From the NCBI RefSeq assembly GCF_018100925.1, contig NZ_JAGJEH010000001.1, positions 1 to 64,000 on the forward strand: DNA of 64,000 bases. Direction: 5' to 3'. The notes below the pieces were generated by a model. It worked only from the letters and a program-made list of their open reading frames with translations. It did no database searches and was not told the origin of the DNA. Source of the stretch: Pseudoalteromonas luteoviolacea. GTDB taxonomy: Bacteria > Pseudomonadota > Gammaproteobacteria > Enterobacterales > Alteromonadaceae. Position numbers and translations under genes: made by a program. Shown here piece after piece: positions 37,313 through 45,657 of the stretch (position 1 is the stretch's first letter; every line of letters begins with the position of its first letter).

Positions 37313-38194
37313 ATGGAAAATACGTCTTTAAATATATCAAGCAACGCGTCGCAATCTCCGACTGTACAGGGCAGTAAAGCAAGCTCAAAACGGGCTAATC
37401 AATGGCTGAAATACTCAACGACTTTTTGGTTTCTTGCTGTGTTAGCGGGTCAGTGGTTTTTCTTTTACTACATTATCGCGTTTTACGGGTTTTCAGTTAT
37501 CAACAACAATATGGAGATATGGAACGTGTGGGAAGTGTTTGGTAAAACACCATACAAAGCGGGTGACTTTGCTGGCAACGCAGCTTTTGCAGCACATGCT
37601 ATTGGAGCCGGGGTTGTGGCGTTTGGTGGGGCATTGCAATTGATGCCGCAAATGCGTCGTTACTTTCCAAAATTTCACAAAATAAATGGTTATCTATATT
37701 TGTTAACCGTGTTTGCTTTGTCTATATCAGGATTCTATTTGGTATGGATCAGAGATCAGCACCCAATCACTCTTGACGGCATTGGGACCAGTATCAATGG
37801 TATATTGATTCTTACTTTTACTTATTTTTGCGCCAAAACAGCGATTAAAAAAGATATTCGAAATCACAAGAAATGGGCAATTCGTTTATTTTTGGTGTCA
37901 AATGCGCAGTGGATTTTAAGGATCGGTGTCTTTAGCTACTTAATCACTGGTACAACTATGGGCCTTGCCCCGGCGTTTGGCGACCCGTTTTTCCCTATGT
38001 GGACTTTTGGTTGCTTTGTGGTCCCGTTAGCAATGGCTGAATTGTATTTCTTTGCCAGTGAGACGCAAAATCAAAAGGTAAAATGGTTGGCTGCGGGTTG
38101 TTTATGTGTGCTGACACTATTGATGTTGGTTGGGATCGTGGGCTTTACACCTTTCTTATTAAAAGTAATGTCAGGTGATGCGATCTCTATATAG
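37313..38194 (+). CDS. DUF2306 membrane protein
   Basis: 293 residues with about seven to eight transmembrane segments. After a polar, probably cytoplasmic N-terminus (about 35 residues), the pattern FAAHAIGAGVVAFGGALQL, FHKINGYLYLL and HKKWAIRLFLVSNAQWILRI matches DUF2306, a family with conserved His residues suggestive of a cytochrome-like or heme-associated integral membrane protein; no function is established. ATG at 37313 preferred: AGGG lies eight bases upstream. Monocistronic. Confidence 0.8.
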   Translation: MENTSLNISSNASQSPTVQGSKASSKRANQWLKYSTTFWFLAVLAGQWFFFYYIIAFYGFSVINNNMEIWNVWEVFGKTPYKAGDFAGNAAFAAHAIGAGVVAFGGALQLMPQMRRYFPKFHKINGYLYLLTVFALSISGFYLVWIRDQHPITLDGIGTSINGILILTFTYFCAKTAIKKDIRNHKKWAIRLFLVSNAQWILRIGVFSYLITGTTMGLAPAFGDPFFPMWTFGCFVVPLAMAELYFFASETQNQKVKWLAAGCLCVLTLLMLVGIVGFTPFLLKVMSGDAISI

Positions 38195-38236
38195 AGGTAA
38201 TCATCAATCGTACTTGATGTTACCATAACTAAGTTT

Positions 38237-38256
38237 AGGCAAGCGTAGGCTTGCCT
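38237..38256. terminator. Bidirectional terminator between convergent genes
   Basis: Perfect 8-bp stem AGGCAAGC/GCTTGCCT with loop GTAG, between the DUF2306 and coiled-coil genes. Confidence 0.75.
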
Positions 38257-38285
38257 TATGCGTATTTTTCGGTTTGTCTGTTTGA

Positions 38286-39068
38286 TTAATTGTTGATGTC
38301 GTCGACTTTTTTAACCGCTTCTAGATAACGACTTTCAATGAATTTATTTTCCTTAGTCAGGTGTTTAATTTTTTGTTTGGCTTGTTGTAGTTCAGCTTCA
38401 ATGGCCTTGGCGTCAACCCCGTCGCTTTGCTCTGGTAAATCGACAGAAAGTTGGTCAATAAGCTGATTCTGTTCGGCAATTTGGCGTTCATACTGTTGCA
38501 CTAACGCTTGGATCTCTAGTTCATTTGGCGATTCTCCACTGACTTGAGCCGATTTCATATCCGTTTTCAATTGAGCGATTTCTTTATGTAAGTTGCTGTT
38601 CTCTTCCTTCAAGCTACCCACAGACTGGAATTGATCTTCCAATTTTGTTTTGGCGTATTTTAGTTTTTTACCACTGATGGTTAAGTCACCTTTAAGGCGC
38701 TTGATCAGTTTGTGAGAGCGTGAGAGTTTTTTATTGAGTTCATTGATAGAAGCTTGCTCTTCTTTGGTTATATGATCGGCGGTAGAGGCGCGAATTTGTG
38801 CAAGCTGTTGCTCTAGATTTGCTTGTACGTGTAAAAGCTCAGAGATGGTTTGTTCATGTTGTTGATTGAACTGCGTGGCGCGCTCCACAGAATCTTTGCA
38901 CAGTGCGACCACCTCTTCAGATCCGGCGTTATTTGAGCTAGCGTTCATAAATACCGCTGCGAATTGTCTAAACTCTCTTAAAATCAACAACAAAATATAA
39001 AACCAAGCCGCTAAAATTAGCAGACCAAAATTTAAGGCTATATATTGGTAAACTTCTATCGGCAGCAT
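38286..39068 (-). CDS. Membrane-anchored coiled-coil protein
   Basis: 260 residues. One N-terminal transmembrane helix (FGLLILAAWFYILLLIL), then a long cytoplasmic alpha-helical coiled coil (about residues 60-255) dominated by Gln, Glu, Lys and Leu heptads (HEQTISELLHVQANLEQQL; LNKKLSRSHKLIKRLKG; LEIQALVQQYERQIAEQNQ). I recognise no family. Divergent from the response-regulator gene, with 100 bases between starts, so the two may share regulation and could act together as a localisation scaffold and signal receiver, but that is inference. Confidence 0.75.
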   Translation of the reverse strand: MLPIEVYQYIALNFGLLILAAWFYILLLILREFRQFAAVFMNASSNNAGSEEVVALCKDSVERATQFNQQHEQTISELLHVQANLEQQLAQIRASTADHITKEEQASINELNKKLSRSHKLIKRLKGDLTISGKKLKYAKTKLEDQFQSVGSLKEENSNLHKEIAQLKTDMKSAQVSGESPNELEIQALVQQYERQIAEQNQLIDQLSVDLPEQSDGVDAKAIEAELQQAKQKIKHLTKENKFIESRYLEAVKKVDDINN

Positions 39069-39168
39069 GGCAGCTATTCATCGCTTCATTGATTATCAAT
39101 AAGATAAGTTTAGTTTTACTGGGAAATTCTGCCTATACTGAATAGGAAATTTTAAGTTTGAGGTGAAT

Positions 39169-40065
39169 GTGAAAGTTCTGATAGTTGATGATAGCCATGC
39201 GACATGCGAAATTATCAGGCGCGCACTTCAGCAGTTTACGTATCGGAAATTATTTATTTCTTGCGAAAATAGTGTTGATGATGCACTTGAACGCATAGAG
39301 TTGTGGCAACCTCATATTATTTTAACTGATTGGCATATGCCAGATAAGTCAGGTATTGAGTTACTTAAGGTGGTTAGCGCAACGTATCCTGAATTGCCTG
39401 TGGGTATGATCTCAACGGTTGATGACGAAGAGCAAATTAATTATGCCAAGTCGATGGGCTGTGCATTTTTCTTATCTAAGCCTTTTGCTGATAGTGAGCT
39501 GCGGAAAATTTTGCTGCCAATAGTCCAGGAACTTGAAGTTCGAGAGTTAATGGTAGAGCAAGAGACCCCGCTGCGAGAGGGGCTTGCTTTACCTAAAACG
39601 GATTTCTTGGAGCGATTGATGCAAAAAAATATCAATGCATCATTGACACTGAAACCCATACGTTCTCAGTCTTTGGATGAAAGTAAATTACCTTGTGTTA
39701 TGGTTGTATATGCAGAGCGAGGTAGCCAGAAAGTGCGTGTGATCTGCGTGCTTGATGTATATGCCACGTGCGTTTTGGCCAGTAGTGTTGAAGTGATCCC
39801 AGAAGAGGAAGCGCAAAAAGCGATTCATATGAATCAAATAAACGAGTCAATTATGAATGCCTGCAAAGAGGCGTTAGCAAAAACTGCCTACGCATTTTTA
39901 GATAATCAAAGCAAAATGAGTTTGTTTGTGAGGAGTTGTAAGTGTGTCAATAGCCTTCATCCAAAACTTGAAATGCTCTACAACTACCCACTTGATAGCC
40001 GTATTGACCTATGTTGTGAAAGAGAGGGAATGGCACAAGGTAAAATGTTGATTGTGGGTGTCTGA
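39169..40065 (+). CDS. Response regulator with unusual C-terminal domain
   Basis: 298 residues. A complete receiver domain (residues about 1-125): acidic pair in LIVDDSH, phospho-acceptor Asp in LTDWHMPD, Ser/Thr in MISTVDD and the conserved Lys in LSKPF. The C-terminal 170 residues are not a DNA-binding domain; VRVICVLDVYATCVLASS followed by INESIMNACKEALAKTAYAFL resembles the strand-helix layout of CheX/CheC-type proteins, so a role in chemotaxis or phosphatase-like signalling is possible. No kinase gene is adjacent. GTG start at 39169 preferred with GAGG five bases upstream; the frame also has a GTG two codons earlier. Confidence 0.85.
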   Translation: MKVLIVDDSHATCEIIRRALQQFTYRKLFISCENSVDDALERIELWQPHIILTDWHMPDKSGIELLKVVSATYPELPVGMISTVDDEEQINYAKSMGCAFFLSKPFADSELRKILLPIVQELEVRELMVEQETPLREGLALPKTDFLERLMQKNINASLTLKPIRSQSLDESKLPCVMVVYAERGSQKVRVICVLDVYATCVLASSVEVIPEEEAQKAIHMNQINESIMNACKEALAKTAYAFLDNQSKMSLFVRSCKCVNSLHPKLEMLYNYPLDSRIDLCCEREGMAQGKMLIVGV

Positions 40066-40099
40066 CTTCAATTGTGATTTTAAACAACCGACCTAGCAT

Positions 40100-41137
40100 T
40101 TATTCGATAGGACTCGATTGTTTGGCTTTTTTTCGGTATTTAGCAGGGGTTGTATCTGAAAACTTTTTAAATGCGATATAAAATGTTGACTGATTATTAT
40201 AGCCACACAATTCAGATATTTGTTTTAAACTCATGCTCGTGTCTTTACGTAAAAGTTGTTTTGCCAGTGTTATTCGATACTGATTAATATAGGATGTAAA
40301 TGAAACGCCCAAGTTATCATTTAAAACTTGCGAAAGGTGCGGCACAGAAACCTTTAGTCTATTTGCGACTTGAGACAAACTAAGGTTTGGGCATTTATAC
40401 AATTCGTCTTCTTCCATCATTTTTTCTAGCCGCGATAATATAGGGGCTGCCAAATCATGTGGTATTTTTTTACTGGCGTATTTTTCTTTTGTTGTGTTGA
40501 GTCTTCTTGCCATCAAAACTTCAAGGCTGAGGTAAGTAGAGAGTAAAAAGCATACGATGGCTACATAAATGGATGTGTAAGTGCTAAAAATATACGCTAG
40601 CCAAAGTGCAGTAGTGCAGCACAAAACAACGATTGCAACTCGACCATTTTGATCTGCCGTGATATCTAAAGATTTATTTATAACTACAGGAGTAATAGCC
40701 AGTAGAGAAGCAAATAAATAGCCAAACCAGATATACCCAATAACAGTGGAAATGTGTGCACTCCATAACAAGGTGTAATAGTCATACGGCCAAGTGATGC
40801 CAATAATAAGAGCAAGGCTAGTTGGGGGAAGTAGATGAATTTTCCAGTTAATATTTTTTGACGTTTTTAGCTTGAAAGTTTGCTTTATGTACGCAAACAA
40901 TAAGGGAGCTGCTAAAAAATAGCTCGTTAAGCCCAGTTGCAAGAATGTATTGCTTTGCTCTAGATAAAAGAATAAAGGTTGGCTCATCCGAATACAAACC
41001 ATGAGGGACACACCGACCAATAATTTATTAACTAGATTAAGGGGTTTTAACCTGAATAAGTAAATGCTTAAAGCCAACGAGTTGACTGCGCCGATGGCAC
41101 TCAAGAAGAACAAAAAAGTGGTGGCATCTAAAACCAT
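40100..41137 (-). CDS. Membrane-anchored AraC-family regulator
   Basis: 345 residues. The N-terminal 220 residues contain about six to seven transmembrane segments (LFFLSAIGAVNSLALSIYLF; YFLAAPLLFAYI; LALIIGITW; IWFGYLFASLLAITPV; VAIVVLCCTTALWLAYIF), the 7TM-type sensor seen in Bacteroidetes/Gammaproteobacteria AraC proteins. The C-terminal 105 residues form a double HTH_18 domain: LSLSQVANRLKVSVPHLSQV and MSLKQISELCGYNNQSTFYI, ending FKKFSDTTPAKYRKK. It would sense a membrane or periplasmic signal and bind DNA from the membrane. Convergent with the response regulator. Confidence 0.88.
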   Translation of the reverse strand: MVLDATTFLFFLSAIGAVNSLALSIYLFRLKPLNLVNKLLVGVSLMVCIRMSQPLFFYLEQSNTFLQLGLTSYFLAAPLLFAYIKQTFKLKTSKNINWKIHLLPPTSLALIIGITWPYDYYTLLWSAHISTVIGYIWFGYLFASLLAITPVVINKSLDITADQNGRVAIVVLCCTTALWLAYIFSTYTSIYVAIVCFLLSTYLSLEVLMARRLNTTKEKYASKKIPHDLAAPILSRLEKMMEEDELYKCPNLSLSQVANRLKVSVPHLSQVLNDNLGVSFTSYINQYRITLAKQLLRKDTSMSLKQISELCGYNNQSTFYIAFKKFSDTTPAKYRKKAKQSSPIE

Positions 41138-41329
41138 GAAACTCTCTACTACATATTTGTTTTTATTTTATGACTGGGAGTAGCTGGTTTCAATTGCAAA
41201 ACTTGCATAAGAAAAGGGGTTGATTTTAATAATTTATTTGTTCAATTTTCTGTTTAATATCAGTTTATCCCAGTAAATAATCAGCAATAAATAAAAGAGT
41301 TTGAGTGGTAAATACTTATGAATAATAGA

Positions 41330-41367
41330 GATACGGCGCGATATGGGTATTATTACCGCGGCGTATC
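41330..41367 (-). terminator. Terminator-like hairpin after dbpA
   Basis: GATACGGCGCG (41330-41340) pairs with CGCGGCGTATC (41357-41367) with one mismatch, seventeen bases after the dbpA stop. Confidence 0.55.
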
Positions 41368-41384
41368 GCTATTAGTAATGAGAG

Positions 41385-42785
41385 TTATTGAGTCACTTTC
41401 CTTGCTCTAAATTGACGACCTTTCATTTTTCCTTCTGAAATAATCTTCAAGGCTTTATTGGCGAGTTTACGCTCAATGGCGACATACGAGGTGATTGCTG
41501 TTACCTTAATTTTACCGATTTGAGAGCCTTGTATTGATTTGTCCGCTGTCAAAGCTCCTAAGATATCTCCAGGTCGTAATTTGGCTTTTTTTCCACCGTC
41601 AATCTGTAATGTAACCATCGGAGCTCGTGCAATTTGATTACCAAACACATCGTCATTGGGTAGGTTAATCGGATCAATGGTTTGCGCTAAGTAGTCTTCC
41701 AATGCGTTGACTTTGTGAGACTCTTTGTAACTCATTATAGAGCATGCCACACCTGAATTCCCTGCGCGTCCAGTACGACCGACTCGGTGAACATGCACTT
41801 CTGGATCGTGTGCAATATGATAGTTAAGCACCATGTCGACATGATCAACGTCAATTCCGCGGGCTGCGACATCTGTGGCAACCAAGATCGTCAGGCTTTT
41901 GTTTGCAAATCGTACTAGGGTACGGTCTCGGTCTTTTTGCTCAAGGTCACCGTGAAGAGCGGCACTATCAAACCCTATTTGTTTGAGGTTATCGCAAACA
42001 GATTGGCATTCGGCCTTAGTATTACAAAAAATGACAGCAGAACTTGGTTGAAATTGCAGTAGTAACTTTTGCGCAGCAACCAGTCGTGCATCATTATCTT
42101 GTACTTCGTAAAAGTATTGCTCAATTGAACTGTGATCATGGGTTGCTTCAACAGTGACCTTTTCAGCGTTTTGCATAATATGCTTTGCTAGCTGCTCTAT
42201 TCTAGGTGGGTAGGTCGCACTAAATAGCAAGTTTTGTCGTTTTGTAGGGCAGTGCTCTAGGATACATTTAATGGCATCTTCGAAGCCCATTTCGAGCATT
42301 CTATCAGCTTCATCCAAGACGAAAGTATTTACCTCTTCTAGAGATAGCCTGCCTTTTCGTAAATGTTCTTCAATTCTACCTGGAGTGCCAACAACGATAT
42401 GAGCGCCATGTTCCAATGAACCTATTTGAGGACCCATGGGTGCACCACCGCATAAGGCGAGTACTTTAATGTTATGGATAGCTCTGGCGAGTTTACGAAT
42501 TTCGACAGCAACTTGGTCTGCCAGTTCTCGAGTAGGACAAACAACGAGCGCTTGTACACGAAAACGTTTTACGTTGAGGTTATGCAGCAAGCCAAGCGAA
42601 AACGCAGCTGTTTTCCCCGAGCCTGTCTTTCCTTGTCCGATAAGATCTTTGCCTGCCAAGATCTTAGGCAGTGTTTGAGCTTGAATTTCCGTCATGGCTG
42701 TATAGCCAAGAGAGGTTAGGTTATCTAATAGGGCGTTTGAAAGTGACAAACTAGAAAAAAGAGGCTGAGACAAAACAAGTATCAT
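41385..42785 (-). CDS. dbpA: ATP-dependent RNA helicase DbpA
   Basis: 466 residues, close to E. coli DbpA. DEAD-box motifs in order: Q motif (GYTAMTEIQAQTLP), Walker A GKTGSGKT (52-59), PTRELA, DEAD (LDEADRMLEMGF), SAT, VATDVAARGID and HRVGRTGRAG. The C-terminal 75 residues (VTLQIDGGKKAKLRPGDILGAL...VAIERKLANKALK) are the DbpA RNA-binding domain that recognises hairpin 92 of 23S rRNA in late 50S assembly. ATG at 42785; SD weak. Monocistronic. Confidence 0.95.
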   Translation of the reverse strand: MILVLSQPLFSSLSLSNALLDNLTSLGYTAMTEIQAQTLPKILAGKDLIGQGKTGSGKTAAFSLGLLHNLNVKRFRVQALVVCPTRELADQVAVEIRKLARAIHNIKVLALCGGAPMGPQIGSLEHGAHIVVGTPGRIEEHLRKGRLSLEEVNTFVLDEADRMLEMGFEDAIKCILEHCPTKRQNLLFSATYPPRIEQLAKHIMQNAEKVTVEATHDHSSIEQYFYEVQDNDARLVAAQKLLLQFQPSSAVIFCNTKAECQSVCDNLKQIGFDSAALHGDLEQKDRDRTLVRFANKSLTILVATDVAARGIDVDHVDMVLNYHIAHDPEVHVHRVGRTGRAGNSGVACSIMSYKESHKVNALEDYLAQTIDPINLPNDDVFGNQIARAPMVTLQIDGGKKAKLRPGDILGALTADKSIQGSQIGKIKVTAITSYVAIERKLANKALKIISEGKMKGRQFRARKVTQ

Positions 42786-42956
42786 CTATTTTGAAATAAA
42801 GGCGGATTATACCACGCACTATGTGCCGATAGAATCTTTACATGGTGGCGTTTGTTTTTCAGTCAAGGTGAAACAGTGGGGTTTGCGATAAGAGAAACCC
42901 CACTTGCCTTAGCCTGTTTGTGTTTAGTAAAAAATTTGCAGCTGTATGAGTGATGT

Positions 42957-43976
42957 TTACCCAATAACTTTTTTGAACTTCAATAGCCAAACGCCAAACA
43001 ATATCTCAAAAATGACCGCAAAAGTGATGCCTGTGCCAGCGAAGATATATTTTTCTTTGAATGGCAGCACTTGGTTGGTGATTAAATAGTCTCCGCTAAC
43101 AAAAGTGATGGCTGCGAAAGCAATAAGTAGACAAATGATAATAGGGTAATCAATATACGGATTGATATTGAATTTTACATAATTTCCACATTTACCACAT
43201 GTAATCATTGTGGGTAAACCAGCCTTAAATACATCGATGAAACCAATGTTACTGCCACATTTTTTGCAAGTGTTCGTTGAATGCTCATCTGAGCGAGTTG
43301 TTCTGGGCGCTGCTGGCAAATCTATATTCTTTAAAAAATGTGCTCTCAAATTACCATAGTTTGATTGGCACTCTCCAGATATTGGCTCGATTATTTCTGC
43401 TGCTTCAATAAGATATAAGCCATTGTCGATACAATAATTCAGCGCTCTCAATAAAGAGTCTAAACCGTCTTCATCAATTAGCTCTGCAATATTGCTCTGA
43501 TTTTCCAGCAGCCACCCTTTAAATGCGCCGACATTTTGTAGTACCCCACTTGCACTGTAATTACCTGACATAAGCATCGATGTATCGGCATCGAATTTCG
43601 CTAGCGGAGAGTCTTCGAGAGAAGAAAAGCTTTGGAAAAGTGTGTGTATAGAAGGTATTTCCTCGGCCAAGAAGCAAATCGCTGAATTTCGAGCATACCA
43701 ATATGGATGCAGAAAACCTGCGACACTGGCAATAGCAAATGAGAAATAAGCCGCAAAGTTTTCAGCCGTTATTGGTTCACCGGAGGGAGTCGATTCATCC
43801 ATATACCAAGGAATAATGAACTCATTAAAGAGTTCAAGAAACTGCTCTTGAACTTTGCTATCTGAACTCACTTCTGTCGCTCTAGATTGCAGCAACCCAG
43901 GGTGTTCAAGAATATCAAAAACATACCTCTGTATTTCTTTTTTCGAAATGCAATGAAAAGTTACATCGTAGGACAC
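42957..43976 (-). CDS. Unknown protein with zinc ribbon and two C-terminal membrane helices
   Basis: About 339 residues. A mostly helical N-terminal region of about 210 residues (FDILEHPGLLQSRATEV; FLELFNEFIIPWYM; YFSFAIASVAGFLHPYWYARN) is followed by a zinc ribbon, CKKC-x23-CGKC, then two transmembrane helices (IIICLLIAFAAITFV; GITFAVIFEILFGVWLL) and a basic tail. No family recognised. GTG at 43976 preferred (TTGGAG eight bases upstream); the frame also allows a TTG seven codons earlier. Monocistronic. Confidence 0.65.
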   Translation of the reverse strand: MSYDVTFHCISKKEIQRYVFDILEHPGLLQSRATEVSSDSKVQEQFLELFNEFIIPWYMDESTPSGEPITAENFAAYFSFAIASVAGFLHPYWYARNSAICFLAEEIPSIHTLFQSFSSLEDSPLAKFDADTSMLMSGNYSASGVLQNVGAFKGWLLENQSNIAELIDEDGLDSLLRALNYCIDNGLYLIEAAEIIEPISGECQSNYGNLRAHFLKNIDLPAAPRTTRSDEHSTNTCKKCGSNIGFIDVFKAGLPTMITCGKCGNYVKFNINPYIDYPIIICLLIAFAAITFVSGDYLITNQVLPFKEKYIFAGTGITFAVIFEILFGVWLLKFKKVIG

Positions 43977-44262
43977 TAGTATTGCTCCAAACTCCAAGTG
44001 ACATTATTTACGCAGTGGTATGACGCAAATTTTTATACGCAACATGATAGCAAGAAAGTACTAAAAGTCCTTATTTACGCAATATTTAATTTGCGCTATG
44101 AGTGCCATTTTTTAATTGGGGAAGAAAACTTATTATCTGGAGTTTTAGGCAGGTGTATTGGCATGAGTTGGAACTGAGGTCGTTTTATACTTAGCTTAAA
44201 TTATTCATGGCGCGATTTTACTGCGCCACTTGCATCTATTTAGCAAACGGCGCGGCGTAGCT

Positions 44263-44622
44263 TTAGGCTAAGGCTTGGTCAACACCTTTAGGGTTGGGGC
44301 CGTAATCGTTGCTATCTTGATCGCCTTCTTGAATCGCAAAAATAATTAGCACAATGGCACCTATCAGTGGTAATAGAGTTATCAGAATCCACCATCCCGA
44401 GCGACCTGTGTCATGTAAACGACGAATGGAGACTGCTATACTAGGTACAAGTACTGCTAGAGCATAAATAATACTTAAAAATGATGTGCCGAGCACGCCA
44501 TCTAAAAAGCCAAATACGATAGAAAAAATAAAGTTGAATAAAAAGAACATCCAATACTCTTTTCTTCTCGCTCGTCCATTAAATACCACGTAATTCTTCA
44601 ACACGGATATATACCATTCCAT
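44263..44622 (-). CDS. DUF805 inner-membrane protein (YhaH-like)
   Basis: 119 residues, three to four transmembrane helices. Diagnostic motifs of DUF805: FNGRARRKEYW near the N-terminus, PSIAVSIRRLHDTGRSGWW in the middle, and the polar tail GDQDSNDYGPNPKG. Function unknown; widespread small membrane proteins. AAGGA ten bases before ATG. Monocistronic. Confidence 0.92.
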   Translation of the reverse strand: MEWYISVLKNYVVFNGRARRKEYWMFFLFNFIFSIVFGFLDGVLGTSFLSIIYALAVLVPSIAVSIRRLHDTGRSGWWILITLLPLIGAIVLIIFAIQEGDQDSNDYGPNPKGVDQALA

Positions 44623-45006
44623 TTTTGGTTCCTTAATTATATTTTATTTGTATTTAAGAGAGTGAAATGTGGCATATCCAATCACATTTCATTGAATGCA
44701 GCAGTTTTTTCTGGGCTTACAATTCAAGCTCTCTCAGGTAGAGAAAGTAAATCAAATAATTAATTGTAACAAGAGGTAACAATAAATAGTTATTACTATA
44801 TGAAATTATTTATTTTAATTTGGCGGTTATAGAAATGTTTTACTAGGTGCTTTGATATTGCCAGCTCAATGTATTGACTGTTCATTTTCAAAGTGTGGAC
44901 GATATCTTTGTGTTAAAAAAGGCCACGGTTATTTCACAGGCATTTCACATGTCCTGACGCAAAATCCACTTATCAAAATTACAACGAATGTATTTAAGGA
45001 GTGGAC
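44623..45006. other. Divergent promoter region
   Basis: AT-rich region between the DUF805 gene and the ABC operon. A TTGACT (44874-44879) could be a -35 box, but no -10 box at the right distance is convincing. No other feature seen. Confidence 0.4.
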
Positions 45007-45657
45007 ATGGGTGTTAAGTTAGACGTACGTCAATTAGATCACACCATTAAGTTGGTAAACGGTGAGCCATTACACTTGCTAAAAGCGGTTTCAATGTCTG
45101 TAGAAGCAGGAGAGCAGATTGCTATTGTGGGAGCTTCTGGCTCAGGGAAGTCAACATTGCTCTCTTTACTGGCAGGGCTTGAGACGCTGCAAACTGGGGA
45201 GATCAGCTATCAAGAAAGAAATCAGGATGTGGCTGAAATTAATAGCGTTTCGGGCTTTGTGTTTCAGCACTTTCACTTATTACCAGAGTTGAATGCACTG
45301 CAAAATGTGGCGTTGCCCTTATTATTACGCGGTGAAAAAAGTGCACAGCAACAAGCTCTTGAGAAATTGAAGCTCGTACAAATGGAAGCGCAAGCACATC
45401 AGCCGGTTACCAAGCTCAGTGGCGGAGAGCAACAGCGCGTGGCGATAGCGCGTGCACTTTGCAGCGAGCCTCAAATTATTTTTGCAGATGAGCCGACCGG
45501 CAACTTAGATAAAAACACGGCTGAGCAGGTTTTTTCACATATGCAAAATGGAGCAAGGTCGACAGGCACCACCATGGTCGTGGTTACTCATGATCTGAAT
45601 TTGGCAGCAAAGTTAGACAAAATCTATCATCTTGAAAGTGGAGATTTAAAGCTATGA
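45007..45657 (+). CDS. ABC transporter ATP-binding protein (YbbA/LolD-like)
   Basis: 216 residues, single nucleotide-binding domain. Walker A IVGASGSGKSTLLSLLAGL, Q loop FVFQHFHLLPELNALQNVALPL, signature KLSGGEQQRVAIARAL, Walker B IIFADEPTGNLD and the H loop VVVTHD. The PELNALQNV and ADEPTGNLD forms are typical of the MacB/LolD/YbbA group that works with FtsX-type permeases. ATG at 45007 preferred: AAGGAG six bases upstream; a GTG two codons earlier overlaps that SD. Its stop overlaps the permease start (ATGA). Confidence 0.92.
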   Translation: MGVKLDVRQLDHTIKLVNGEPLHLLKAVSMSVEAGEQIAIVGASGSGKSTLLSLLAGLETLQTGEISYQERNQDVAEINSVSGFVFQHFHLLPELNALQNVALPLLLRGEKSAQQQALEKLKLVQMEAQAHQPVTKLSGGEQQRVAIARALCSEPQIIFADEPTGNLDKNTAEQVFSHMQNGARSTGTTMVVVTHDLNLAAKLDKIYHLESGDLKL

